64,000 nt of DNA, taken from positions 145,040 through 209,039 of the forward strand of contig NZ_JBBNAC010000002.1 in assembly GCF_037996825.1 (NCBI RefSeq). The letters run 5' to 3'. This DNA is from Bdellovibrio sp. BCCA (lineage in GTDB: Bacteria > Bdellovibrionota > Bdellovibrionia > Bdellovibrionales > Bdellovibrionaceae). Shown in pieces: positions 17,306-26,045 of this stretch (the first letter of the stretch is position 1; the number at the start of each line of letters is the position of its first letter). The translations under genes were made by a program, and so were the position numbers. The notes under the pieces were generated by a model, which made no database searches, had not been told where the DNA came from, and worked only from the letters and a program-made list of their open reading frames with translations.

Positions 17306-19927
17306 TTATCGCAAAAGATATTGAGGGGTTAAACAAGAATCAGACAAATTTGTCCCACAGTCCCCAGTTCCAGAATTGGGGCGGAAAGTTCCACCAAATG
17401 AACCCCAACATTTTACTGAGCCATCCTCAGCAAATGCGCACATCTCTTTCTGGGTCGTGGCATACCCAACGATCTTATTCATGAGCGTCGGGCGAGAATC
17501 CGTTAAATAGGCATCCGTCCCTACAACATGAGTTAATGTCGGATTCCCGTAATAGCCGCTTCCGGCGATCACAGGCCCTCCCCAACAGGTCGATTGATAT
17601 GCGGAAACCAGACACATGCCATAGCCGCGTTTGTCCAGGTAAAGAGCCTTTGCCGACGTAACAGGATGATCAGAATAACCGTTAGTGTTTAGAAGCATCT
17701 CAGTCGCCCGGCTGACGTTAGTATTTGTTCCACTGAAGTTGTAAATGTCGTTTAATTCTTGTCCCCAACAGTAAAGCTTCTTATCGGGAGTTCCGACTAA
17801 AATGCACCCACCGCTTGTATTGACCGAGACAGCCTGTACTGGCTTAATTGTCGCATTTGAGGAATCTGTTAGATTGTATTTGATACCCCACGAGCCATCA
17901 GCTTCCTGTGTCGCAACCGTTTTAGGAGTTACTAGCCCAAGCTGATTTACATCGTTCGCACCTCCACAATAAACTTCCTCAGAGCCTAGAGGACCCGCTA
18001 CTATACACATAAATCCATTACCCACAGAAACATCTTTGATTTGAGAAATAACTCCGTGCCCACTATCAGCTCTGGCTCTAGTCGCAAAATCCTTAGGTGT
18101 TTTGTTGACTGCTGGAGTTCCTGAAATCTTACCGATCTGATGAGCAGCATTTGCTCCCCAGCAATATAAATAGCCATCATTTGCACTAATTCCGCACGTA
18201 TTATTAAATCCGGCGTAAATTGATGTAAACGGAATGCCTCCCATAAATGTTTTATTAGTTACGGTAGATGATCCAATTTGAAGTTCTGAATTGTTTCCCT
18301 GGCAGCGAATTAATAGATCATCACCCAACATACATAAATGATTACTTCCCGCTGCAATATCAGTAATTTTCACACCAACTGGTGAAGCACTCACGGATGG
18401 CCAAATGTATGTCGAAGAAGAACTTGGTACAATCTGTCCATATACGTTACTTCCGTGGCAACGAACATCTCCGCCGTGAGTAAGGATGCAAATAAAGTCA
18501 TCACCGGAAACAATCTTTTTGGCACCGAATGCCTTCATTGGGATTGTGGTAATTAGTTCTTCAGATTTGTTTCCCACCCTATCCTCAAACGAACCAAAGG
18601 GAATGGATAGATCAATGTTGATATTCGTGAAGAAGCTAGGCCCTCCAGTGACAATATTGCTTCGCTCAGCTCCTGGTGTATTATCTGCCGTCACAGAGAA
18701 AATTACATTTTCTGAACCAATCAGCCCAATAGAAGCGAAATTAGCAACCGCTGAAATTAGGTTGGTAGCGAGAGGTGTTTTGACTCCTGATTTATTGTCA
18801 GAAAGATCGATGTATCCGGACGAAGAATCACCAAATCCAACAATATTCAAAGCAGGAGGAGCCGCATCACGCTCAAGGTCATATAGTTCCACGCAGCTTG
18901 AAGTAACTCCAGCAAGAGTGACCGCCACAGCGTAGATTGTAGTAACTGTTGGATATGGATAAAGACTAAGTTTTGCTGAAGTCATTCCATCATCGATAAC
19001 GAGATTGCCGATAGGTGGAACACCATTAAATCCACAAGACGGATTATCAAAAATACGAATTGATGATTGCGAACTTGGATGAGCTTCAAGAACAAGCTCG
19101 TAACCAGTATCAGCCGCGAAGAAGCGATTAATTCCTTCAATTGCATCATTCAAACGAATAACTTTTGGTGGTTGAGCTGCAACGGGTGCACAGACGCTGT
19201 CATTCTTTTCGTAATGGCGATCACAAATACAATCATCAATTGAAACTGACTTATCGCCAGCCGTAGAGGAATTCACTGGGCAGGCACGACGATCAGTCTC
19301 GCCGAATGAATAATAATTGTATCCGACTGCCACACAGCTTTTTTGACCAATTCCATCAGTCACCATATAGTATCCGCTCGTACAACTTACAGGAGTGCAG
19401 CGAGTATATGCGCCATTCTCCCAAAGCTTTGTTCCGACAGTAGCATTAGCTTCAAATAGTTCCGCCGATGTGCACATCGCAATATCGGAAATACAAGTCG
19501 CACCAACCGCGTGATAGCCATTATGACAAGTGATTGTGTACGGACCTGTAGTAACGCCGATGTCACAAGTCATTGTGCGAACGCCGCAAGTTACAGCTCC
19601 ACAAGTAATATTTTGGTTCAATAAAGTTCCAGCTGGTGAGCGGTGATTGATTTTTTTAGGCTCCAATCCAGAACAGTTAGAATTCGGAACTGTGATGTTT
19701 GACTTAATTGAAAAGCATCGGAATAGAGTTCCGGAAACTTCCTTTGAACCCTGACATGGCTCAGTGAGGTCATTTGCAGGAAATGCCCATTCGGCGTCGA
19801 ATTCATTCACAATAGGTGGAGAATAGAGATCCTCAAGACCTCCGTCTTCTTCCTTTGTACAGCCTGCAATCAATGCTGTTACAAGGACCGCCAAAACTAC
19901 TTTAAATGAACCTCTAATATTGCTCAT
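17306..19927 (-). CDS. RCC1-repeat lipoprotein, large surface protein
   Basis: 873 aa. Lipoprotein signal VLAVLVTALIAGC with lipobox Cys at about residue 22. Residues 80-250 are Cys-rich (many CxxG and GYH/GYY turns, EGF-like spacing). Residues 250-480 look like beta-sandwich domains. From about 490 to the end there are repeated RCC1-type blades (for example GDVRCHGSNVYGQI, GYLYCWGANAAHQIG, KLYCWGQ, SVKCWGSFGG), each with a Cys-x-G core, suggesting one seven-bladed propeller stabilised by disulfides. Such lipoproteins are usually surface-exposed binding proteins. Start ATG follows ATAGAGGTCGAA. In the transfer cluster it could mediate contact with recipients; this is inference. Confidence 0.7.
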   Translation of the reverse strand: MSNIRGSFKVVLAVLVTALIAGCTKEEDGGLEDLYSPPIVNEFDAEWAFPANDLTEPCQGSKEVSGTLFRCFSIKSNITVPNSNCSGLEPKKINHRSPAGTLLNQNITCGAVTCGVRTMTCDIGVTTGPYTITCHNGYHAVGATCISDIAMCTSAELFEANATVGTKLWENGAYTRCTPVSCTSGYYMVTDGIGQKSCVAVGYNYYSFGETDRRACPVNSSTAGDKSVSIDDCICDRHYEKNDSVCAPVAAQPPKVIRLNDAIEGINRFFAADTGYELVLEAHPSSQSSIRIFDNPSCGFNGVPPIGNLVIDDGMTSAKLSLYPYPTVTTIYAVAVTLAGVTSSCVELYDLERDAAPPALNIVGFGDSSSGYIDLSDNKSGVKTPLATNLISAVANFASIGLIGSENVIFSVTADNTPGAERSNIVTGGPSFFTNINIDLSIPFGSFEDRVGNKSEELITTIPMKAFGAKKIVSGDDFICILTHGGDVRCHGSNVYGQIVPSSSSTYIWPSVSASPVGVKITDIAAGSNHLCMLGDDLLIRCQGNNSELQIGSSTVTNKTFMGGIPFTSIYAGFNNTCGISANDGYLYCWGANAAHQIGKISGTPAVNKTPKDFATRARADSGHGVISQIKDVSVGNGFMCIVAGPLGSEEVYCGGANDVNQLGLVTPKTVATQEADGSWGIKYNLTDSSNATIKPVQAVSVNTSGGCILVGTPDKKLYCWGQELNDIYNFSGTNTNVSRATEMLLNTNGYSDHPVTSAKALYLDKRGYGMCLVSAYQSTCWGGPVIAGSGYYGNPTLTHVVGTDAYLTDSRPTLMNKIVGYATTQKEMCAFAEDGSVKCWGSFGGTFRPNSGTGDCGTNLSDSCLTPQYLLR

Positions 19928-19943
19928 TTCGACCTCTATTATA

Positions 19944-19950
19944 TAAATGG
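19944..19950 (-). promoter_or_regulatory. CCATTTA box upstream of the RCC1 gene
   Basis: CCCCATTTATATAAT on the minus strand, 16 bp before the ATG at 19927; the ribosome binding site AGAGG lies between. Consistent with a -10 region. Confidence 0.4.
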
Positions 19951-19971
19951 GGCGTCTAAATATTCGAGTAG

Positions 19972-21438
19972 CTAATAGACCTTCTGAAGGCTCTTTAGGT
20001 CCATGAACATTTGCCAGTAAGCTTTAGGATCTTTCTTTCTTGCTCGTAGCTCCTCTTCAGCCCTTGCTGCTTCTTTCTGCGCACGCTCCTGCCTTAGCTG
20101 CTCAATGGTCATGTTTCGAGAAATCATTTCTGCGGCCACCGCGCGATATTCTACAGAGATCGCCTTTGATTTTAGCCGTGCTTCTTGCATTGCCGCATAA
20201 CTCAATTCTCGATCACACATTGTTCCAGGCTTTGGAACCGTTGATTGTCCGTTGGTTACTGACTCAGAGTAAAATATCGGAGCCTTTAGAATTTCAGATT
20301 CACGAGTAAGAATAGAGGCCTTAAGCTTTATTTGAGTGATCGTCCACATTCTGTACTGTGCAAGATTGTTGCGAAAGTATTGAAGTTGATATCCATCGCT
20401 TTTTTCAACATACCCCATCAAGCATTTATTGCTAAAATCTTTAAGAGAACGATTCTTTAAATCAAAATCCACTTTTGTTTTTATCACATCACATCGAGTG
20501 GCAGATTCCATCGAATTAAAAATTCCACTGCGAACACCCTTAATTATTTGTGTCCATCTTTTGTCATACTTCTCTGCAAACACGTCAAACATTCGAGTAT
20601 CTTGATCAATCAACGGATAGAACACTTGGGTATCAGTGTGGAGATTGTTTTCAACAGTCGTCTTCGTTTCAACCTTAATAACAGATGCTCGTCTATGTAG
20701 TGCCTTTAAATCTTTGCGATATTCCCTATCAAAAAGCTTCCCGGCATCGGTGAGCTTTTGATAATACAACTCTCTTAGTTCACGAGCTGTATCTTCCTCT
20801 TCAATTTCGGCACTTACTTTAATGGCATCAGTTTTCTCGGCCTCATTGTTCGGAACCGGACAGTTTACAAGCTCTCGTAAAACACCACGCCTTCTAGATA
20901 GATCAGAAAAGTTTTGGGTAAGTCGTTGGGCATCTTCAACATTCTCGTTGCCAGTATAATTTGGGTCGACAATATTGATGCCTTTAGTAACGGAATAGAA
21001 GCTTGCCATTTTCTTTCCGGCACGTTTGCGACGAATTTCTGCAACATCCTTAGCGTTAATGTCGCTAAAGTCGACTGGACTTTGAGATAACGCAAAAGTT
21101 GCCAATGCCAGGGCGTGTGCCTGATTCATCTTTTCTTCATTCAAGGAGATGGTCTTCATCTTCTTTTGAAGCTGACGCGCATATTCAATGTCGCGGACGA
21201 CATCATTGAGCATTACGCAATAGTCGTATTGTGGAGCCTTCATTGTTTCAAGGCCTATCACCATTGGGTTGATGATGGGTACTATCATATGAAAGGCATC
21301 CTTAGACTTCTTGCAAATATCAAGAGCCTCATCGAGACCATACACCTCTGGATACCGCTTTTCTGCGGCATTAGCAGGCGATAGAATTCCCGTTATGACC
21401 AAAGAAACCAAAAGTAAAGTTGTTAACGTCTTCAACAC
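19972..21438 (-). CDS. Periplasmic helical protein, paralogue of the protein at 28591-30216
   Basis: 488 aa with a signal peptide (LLLVSLVITGILSPANAAE). GTG start at 21438 with GGAGG nearby. Mostly alpha-helical with scattered Cys. It shares layout and local motifs with the 541-aa protein at 28591-30216: an early YCVML/SCNYI segment, a central conserved Cys-Pro, then a WTxTQ/KQWTL helix and a C-terminal helix ending in a Gln/Glu-rich coiled coil (EQLRQERAQ vs VEQREAQAQ). Both flank the VirB6-like region, so they are probably exported T4SS structural proteins, but no named family was recognised. Confidence 0.6.
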   Translation of the reverse strand: MLKTLTTLLLVSLVITGILSPANAAEKRYPEVYGLDEALDICKKSKDAFHMIVPIINPMVIGLETMKAPQYDYCVMLNDVVRDIEYARQLQKKMKTISLNEEKMNQAHALALATFALSQSPVDFSDINAKDVAEIRRKRAGKKMASFYSVTKGINIVDPNYTGNENVEDAQRLTQNFSDLSRRRGVLRELVNCPVPNNEAEKTDAIKVSAEIEEEDTARELRELYYQKLTDAGKLFDREYRKDLKALHRRASVIKVETKTTVENNLHTDTQVFYPLIDQDTRMFDVFAEKYDKRWTQIIKGVRSGIFNSMESATRCDVIKTKVDFDLKNRSLKDFSNKCLMGYVEKSDGYQLQYFRNNLAQYRMWTITQIKLKASILTRESEILKAPIFYSESVTNGQSTVPKPGTMCDRELSYAAMQEARLKSKAISVEYRAVAAEMISRNMTIEQLRQERAQKEAARAEEELRARKKDPKAYWQMFMDLKSLQKVY

Positions 21439-21466
21439 GGAATCTTACCTCCTTAATTCCGTAACC

Positions 21467-21784
21467 TTATTTGATAATTTCAGCGACAACCAAAGCAAGT
21501 CCTTGATTTTCAATTCGGCTTTTACACACTTTCGTGATGACTTCGTTTGTTGCATCAACGGACATTTTCTTTCCGGACTCCGCCAATTGAATGGCACTTT
21601 CAACGTCATGATAAACATCAACGAACTCCGGCCCAATACCTACCTCTAAATCTGTCCTGTCACCTTTTTGCAACTTCTTTCCAAGTTCTGAAAACAGGGT
21701 CCCAGAAAGGCCGCGCAGTTCATCATCGGATAGCGATGCAACTTCCTGGCCGCGAGTCTGATTTGAGTAACTGTATACCTTCAC
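21467..21784 (-). CDS. Hypothetical protein (105 aa)
   Basis: GTG start at 21784 is chosen because AAAGGGGG precedes it by four bases; the frame is open to 21850 but without a usable site there. Soluble, helical, with an acidic patch (LSDDELRGLSGTLFSELG) and a C-terminal hydrophobic helix (NQGLALVVAEII). It lies 28 bp upstream of the signal-peptide protein gene, probably co-transcribed. Family not recognised. Confidence 0.5.
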   Translation of the reverse strand: MKVYSYSNQTRGQEVASLSDDELRGLSGTLFSELGKKLQKGDRTDLEVGIGPEFVDVYHDVESAIQLAESGKKMSVDATNEVITKVCKSRIENQGLALVVAEIIK

Positions 21785-22004
21785 ATATCCCCCTTTGGGA
21801 TTTAGCTGTCCCGAGGAATAAATAGGGACAGGGCCCAAAACGAGGGCCACAAACCCTTAAGACATAAAGTTTAGAAATCAGCCCCAAAATGTAGGATTTG
21901 AGATGTATTGAAATGATATTCATTTTTTCATTATCGAAAATTCCACTTTCCCACTTAATGATTTGTTAGGTCAGTCACGCCATTGATTGGAAGTGACGCC
22001 TTTC
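21785..22004. other. Intergenic DNA before the TnpB element
   Basis: No gene seen. Contains a CCTATTTA box (21819-21826, minus strand) that could promote the 105-aa gene. The remainder is AT-rich with no repeat I could detect. The left end of the TnpB element is probably near 22000 but no defined terminal hairpin was certain. Confidence 0.4.
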
Positions 22005-22104
22005 AACACCTTGCCTTGGCAGGGGAAGTGCCTATCGAGATGCCTGCAATAGTAGGGTCGGTGAAGTAGGAATGAACTAAAAAATCAGATACTTAAACCG
22101 GGTC
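22005..22104 (+). repeat. Left copy of the omega-RNA-like scaffold repeat
   Basis: About 100 bp nearly identical to 23599-23698. It contains CTTGCCTTGGCAGGGG, then GGGTCGGTGAAGTAGGAA, which resembles the 3' end of IS200/IS605-type omega RNAs (TnpB guide scaffolds), and an AACCG-GGT-CGGTT hairpin. No tnpB precedes this copy, so it is a solo scaffold or a remnant of a second insertion. Confidence 0.5.
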
Positions 22105-22207
22105 GGTTCAGAGGTAATTGATTTTAAGGTTTAACCAGAGGCTTGCGCGAGATATTTGTGTTTCAAGAGATGTTCAGAGGTAACTGATTTTAAGGTTTAA
22201 CCAGAGG
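22105..22207 (+). repeat. CRISPR-like repeat pair, left
   Basis: Two 36-37 bp repeats (22105-22141 and 22172-22207) differing at one internal base and sharing TGATTTTAAGGTTTAACC and an AGAGG end, separated by a unique 30-bp spacer (22142-22171). They follow directly on the scaffold copy. No cas1/cas2 or long array is present, so a conventional CRISPR call is not justified. Confidence 0.5.
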
Positions 22208-22334
22208 GACTCGCCTGGGATCACTCGGAATTGTGTAGTTATAGCTTAGCTGGTTTTGAGTTATCAGTGATACCCGGATAGTTCCAACTTGATACGACTA
22301 CCACCTTTACCTTTAATACCACGGCAAGTCGAGC
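22208..22334. other. Region between left repeats and tnpB
   Basis: No gene seen. Probably holds the tnpB promoter; the stretch GGTTTTGAGTTATCAGTGATACC-like dyad near 22249-22274 may form a weak hairpin. Confidence 0.3.
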
Positions 22335-22357
22335 TACCATGTTTATCATGGTAAGCA
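22335..22357. promoter_or_regulatory. 9-bp repeat operator overlapping the tnpB start
   Basis: TACCATG, TTTATCATG, GTAAGCA in 9-bp register. Both candidate tnpB ATGs (22339 and 22348) are part of the repeat units, so a bound regulator would directly cover the start codon. Confidence 0.5.
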
Positions 22358-23589
22358 TTAGAAATATCAAATGTCGACTTTATTTAAACTCAACCCAATC
22401 TTCCCTAATGGAGATGTATCAATCTCACTGTAGATTGGTATGGAATCTAGCCCTTCATCAAAGAGAAGAATATTGGAACAAAGCTAGCACTCATGGACCA
22501 CTTCAATATAAGGAAGCGCATGGTAGCATTTCTGAATATGGCCAGTCAGCAGAACTCACAGTATTAAAAAACGACTTCCCGTTCCTTTATGACACCCCAG
22601 CTGGAACTTTAACAAATGTTTTAACTGCTCTTGATCAGTCGTACAAATTATTCTTCTCAAACTTAAAGAAGAAAAATGGATTAGCTGGAAAGCCTCGCTA
22701 CAAAAGAAGCACTGACTCAATCCCTCTAAAATTTAAAGGGAATGCGAATACCAAACGCGGTTACACTCCAGTGAGAATAGACGGTCAGAACTATGCACGA
22801 ATCTTTCTAGACAAAATAGGATCGGTCAGATTCAGATGCCATGAAGAGGTGATCGGAAAAGTTAAAAACTGCATGGTTAAAAAGGAAACTGATGGATGGT
22901 ATATAACCCTGGCAGTAGAAGGCGAATTTACGCGAGAAAATAGATCGCACAAAATGATCGGCATTGATCTTGGAGTTATTCATACTGTGACGACATCGGA
23001 GGGAGAACATATTGACATGCCTACTGAGTTTCAATTGATTGAGGAGAGAATTAAATTTCTCAAATCGCGTAATGATCGTCGAAAAGTTAAATTCTCAAAC
23101 AGCTGGAAGAAAGAAGTCAGGAAGATCGCCAAACTCCAACAAAAGCTCGCACGAGCAAAAGATTACTTCATTAAAATGACCGCAAACAAGTTGACCACCG
23201 AAAATTTTTTGGTCGTTCTTGAGGATTTGAAGGTTAAAAATATGACGAGATCCGCAAAGGGAACCATCGAAGATCCAGGAAGAAATGTTGCTGCTAAAAG
23301 TGGTTTGAATCGATCCATTTTATCCAATAACTGGGCTGCCCTTAGAAATAAAATTGTTCAAATGGGAAGCAAAAATGGATGCGAAGTCGTTCTCGTCAAT
23401 CCTAAACATACGTCTCAAACATGCTCGTCGTGTGGTTTGATTCACATCGATAATCGGCGAACACAAGAGCATTTTAAATGTATTGGGTGCGGAACAGAGA
23501 TGAATGCTGACGTAAATGCTGCGATCAACATCTTGCGGCTCGGAGAGCCCAAGTTTAGATCCAGTACAGATGACAAAAAGGTTGCTTAG
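22339..23589 (+). CDS. tnpB: TnpB-family RNA-guided nuclease (IS200/IS605, TnpB-only)
   Basis: 416 aa, usual TnpB length. An N-terminal OrfB_IS605 domain is followed by the RuvC nuclease: Asp210 in GIDLGV, Glu295 in VLEDLKV and Asp391 in NADVNAA. A CxxC...CxxC zinc ribbon (Cys362, 365, 381, 384) sits between the last two. All catalytic residues are intact, so it may be active. No tnpA transposase accompanies it. Start is 22339 or 22348; neither has a ribosome binding site. TnpB proteins cut DNA next to a short motif using a guide encoded past the element's right end. It is inserted, in opposite orientation, inside the minus-strand transfer cluster. Confidence 0.9.
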   Translation: MFIMVSIRNIKCRLYLNSTQSSLMEMYQSHCRLVWNLALHQREEYWNKASTHGPLQYKEAHGSISEYGQSAELTVLKNDFPFLYDTPAGTLTNVLTALDQSYKLFFSNLKKKNGLAGKPRYKRSTDSIPLKFKGNANTKRGYTPVRIDGQNYARIFLDKIGSVRFRCHEEVIGKVKNCMVKKETDGWYITLAVEGEFTRENRSHKMIGIDLGVIHTVTTSEGEHIDMPTEFQLIEERIKFLKSRNDRRKVKFSNSWKKEVRKIAKLQQKLARAKDYFIKMTANKLTTENFLVVLEDLKVKNMTRSAKGTIEDPGRNVAAKSGLNRSILSNNWAALRNKIVQMGSKNGCEVVLVNPKHTSQTCSSCGLIHIDNRRTQEHFKCIGCGTEMNADVNAAINILRLGEPKFRSSTDDKKVA

Positions 23590-23598
23590 AAGAATTAA

Positions 23599-23698
23599 AA
23601 CACCTTGCCTTGGCAGGGGAAGTGCCTACTGAGATGCCTGCGTTGGTGGGGTCGATGAAGTAGGAATGAACTAAAAAATCAGATACTTAAACCGGGTC
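23599..23698 (+). ncRNA. Candidate omega RNA scaffold downstream of tnpB
   Basis: Starts 10 bp after the tnpB stop and carries the motif GGGTCGATGAAGTAGGAA, typical in form of IS605 right ends, preceded by a GC-rich foldable segment (CTTGCCTTGGCAGGGG). Family knowledge places the omega RNA at the tnpB 3' end with the guide just beyond. Exact 3' boundary is unknown because similarity with the left copy continues about 25 bp past the expected end. Confidence 0.55.
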
Positions 23699-23800
23699 GG
23701 TTCTAAAGTACCTGATTTGAGGTTTAACCAGAGGATATTGTCTCTTGTTCAAGATAAGGTCAAGGTTCTAATGTAACTGATTTTGAAGTTTAACCAGAGG
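23699..23800 (+). repeat. CRISPR-like repeat pair, right
   Basis: Two repeats (23699-23734 and 23764-23800), more diverged than the left pair but ending in GTTTAACCAGAGG, separated by a 29-bp unique spacer (23735-23763) different from the left one. Confidence 0.5.
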
Positions 23801-23839
23801 TGAGGCTGTGCTTTGATTTAAAAATAACATATTTATGAC

Positions 23840-23867
23840 AAAAGGGGGGCTTCGCCCCCCTTTTTTT
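23840..23867. terminator. Strong bidirectional terminator
   Basis: AAAAGGGGGGC-TTC-GCCCCCC followed by seven T on the plus strand and four T on the minus strand, at the end of the minus-strand gene 23866-26043 and downstream of the TnpB element. Confidence 0.8.
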
Positions 23868-26043
23868 AAGTCTTAAAGATCTTGTTTAGTGTATTTTTGA
23901 TCGGACTCGGCTGAACACTCTCATGAATCACTGGATTCTCTGGGATCCGTTCCGTTACGATATCACCACCAGTCATAATTGAAGCTGGGTCGTAATTCAA
24001 ACCCGCCGCAGAATAACCAGCGATAGATATTTCTGCGTCTTTTAAGAGCTCCATAGCCTCACTTGTCACGGGCAATTCGTTACGTGCGCGTTTCACCTGC
24101 GAGGCAAACGATGCTCCACACTGACCAAGCATTCCGTTAACTCCAGCCAAGTAAGATTCTTCAAGGCTAAATTCATCCGATTGTCTTGCGTAAGTTCGTT
24201 TAACAAGATTCTTGATAAACTTAGAATTCTCCACAAGCTCCCTATCCGTGTCCTGGAAAGTATTCTTCGGAATACGTGGAACGTCTTGATTTGCAAGACG
24301 ATACCATGAAGCATCTCTTACTTCATGACCATCTTCAGGATCTGAATTTAAGCTCCAAACCTGAGTCATTTGTCCACCAATGAATTTTCGACCGCTTTCG
24401 GTAATTCCGTAAGAATCATCAAAAACAGTTTTTGAATCCACTTGACGAGGTTTGATGTGGAACGAAGTCTTGTACTCATGTCCCGCCCTGCTATGCCCCG
24501 AAGTGGCCACAAAGTATTCATACCCCTTCTCTTTGGAGTCACGGAAGAAATCTTCATTTTTCCAGAACGTCGCCTTAAGAGCTGCGTGAGCACGCATTGA
24601 CGCTGTGAAAATGCCTTCGTTTTTCGTAACTTCTTTAGATAATGCTGGCAAAATACTATCAATGACTCCGTCCTTAACGCGGATTACGTTGGCAAAGTAA
24701 CCTTCATCTTTATTTGCTAACGCGGAAATGGCTAGAGCTAAAGGAGCAAGTGAGTTTTGACCAAGCTTCTTTTCTCCCTTAAGAACACGCTTGAGCTCGT
24801 TTCTAGCAAGTAGTTGAGCTTGATAGTGTTCGTAGGTTAAATCGTAAACTTGTAAACCTCTGCGGAAATCCTCAAGTCTGATCTTTGATGTATGTTTCTT
24901 GCTTTTATTGCCCCAAGCGACACTAAACCAGAACTGGCCAATCATTGCGTGCTCAAGATGTTTGTGCGACGGCACTTCTTTCTGAGCTCCTGTTAGATCT
25001 CCAGAATTAATGTACTGAGCAGGAGAAAGACCATCTTTAGCAATACGCTTTCTTTCGTCAAAAAGTGATCCTCCATCCTCTTGAACTGCAAACAACGCAT
25101 CAGATGACCGAATGACGGCCTGAATCTGACTATCTGAAAGATATTTCCTAAGCGGCTGTAGGACACTTTTCATATCGTCATTTGTGTCAATGTCAGAAGT
25201 AGCAAGAATTGCATCAGTCAACAAAACGTCGCGCATAACTGCCGCATTAGGGAACGATCTCATTCTTTCCGCAAACGACTCGGAATTTAAGTAAGACGAA
25301 ACGCGGAAAAATTCATTTTCACCTTTTGGATCGGTCAGTGCATCGAAAGCGGATTGAATAACCATGCCTTTTACTCCACTTCGAATACCCTCAGGAACCG
25401 ACCCAACTTTTGCGAGCTGAAATGCATATCTCGAGGCAGTATCAAACACGCGAAAGTCGTAATCACCTTGCTCTTTCTTCTGAACTGGCTCCCCGACAAG
25501 GTGACGGTGAATATTCAAATTAAATAGATAATGGTAATCAGTACGATTAGTCGGAATCGCGTTGTTGTAAATGCCGTCTGGCTCAATCAACGCCTTTTCA
25601 ACCTGGTCCATCTGACTCAGGAAGCTCTCAATCATTTCCAGACCTTCTTCATCGTTTTCGTCGGTGAATCGAGTTCTCATTGTTTCGGCAAAAGCACGCA
25701 TGTTTGACACGCGTCCGTCAATAATTGCCGTTGAAATTGGAGATGCGCCTAGAACGTATTCTTTCAATAGCTCACGAGGAAGTCCTTCATCTGGATCTCG
25801 GAATACTTCCCATTGTTTACTATTGAGAAGTGCGTCCATTTCCTTGTTGATTTGCTCAGGTAACCATCTCTTGACCACATCATCTGTGATACCGAACGGA
25901 CTTGCGCCGTCTCTAACCAAGTCAGCGTAGTCAAGCTCCCCAGAAAGAAACTTTTTTACGCACTCTGGCCCAAATCCATACATAAAGAATTTGGAGGCAT
26001 TGGGATCGTAAACCTTTCCGCAATTCACACATCTATGTTCCAA
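23866..26043 (-). CDS. Large protein with N-terminal DUF6011-like zinc motif
   Basis: 725 aa from a TTG start (AGGGGGTAAGA before it). Residues 5-31 hold CVNCGKVYDP...GFGPEC, the CxxC...GxGPxC form of DUF6011-type zinc motifs seen in many phage proteins. The remainder is soluble and helical with no motif I recognise; a beta-rich segment around residues 540-600 has several His and Asp (SGHSRAGHEYKTSF). It follows the VirB6-like gene by 2 bp, so it is in the T4SS operon. It could be a cytoplasmic effector or DNA-processing protein; unknown. The same zinc motif closes the DnaQ-like protein at 33743-35938. Confidence 0.65.
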   Translation of the reverse strand: MEHRCVNCGKVYDPNASKFFMYGFGPECVKKFLSGELDYADLVRDGASPFGITDDVVKRWLPEQINKEMDALLNSKQWEVFRDPDEGLPRELLKEYVLGASPISTAIIDGRVSNMRAFAETMRTRFTDENDEEGLEMIESFLSQMDQVEKALIEPDGIYNNAIPTNRTDYHYLFNLNIHRHLVGEPVQKKEQGDYDFRVFDTASRYAFQLAKVGSVPEGIRSGVKGMVIQSAFDALTDPKGENEFFRVSSYLNSESFAERMRSFPNAAVMRDVLLTDAILATSDIDTNDDMKSVLQPLRKYLSDSQIQAVIRSSDALFAVQEDGGSLFDERKRIAKDGLSPAQYINSGDLTGAQKEVPSHKHLEHAMIGQFWFSVAWGNKSKKHTSKIRLEDFRRGLQVYDLTYEHYQAQLLARNELKRVLKGEKKLGQNSLAPLALAISALANKDEGYFANVIRVKDGVIDSILPALSKEVTKNEGIFTASMRAHAALKATFWKNEDFFRDSKEKGYEYFVATSGHSRAGHEYKTSFHIKPRQVDSKTVFDDSYGITESGRKFIGGQMTQVWSLNSDPEDGHEVRDASWYRLANQDVPRIPKNTFQDTDRELVENSKFIKNLVKRTYARQSDEFSLEESYLAGVNGMLGQCGASFASQVKRARNELPVTSEAMELLKDAEISIAGYSAAGLNYDPASIMTGGDIVTERIPENPVIHESVQPSPIKNTLNKIFKT

Positions 26044-26045
26044 TC

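Noticed and set aside
22105..23800. Ordinary CRISPR-Cas locus
   Set aside because: Only two repeats per side, left and right pairs diverged, no cas1/cas2, and the nuclease is a TnpB of usual length. Reported as CRISPR-like repeats only.
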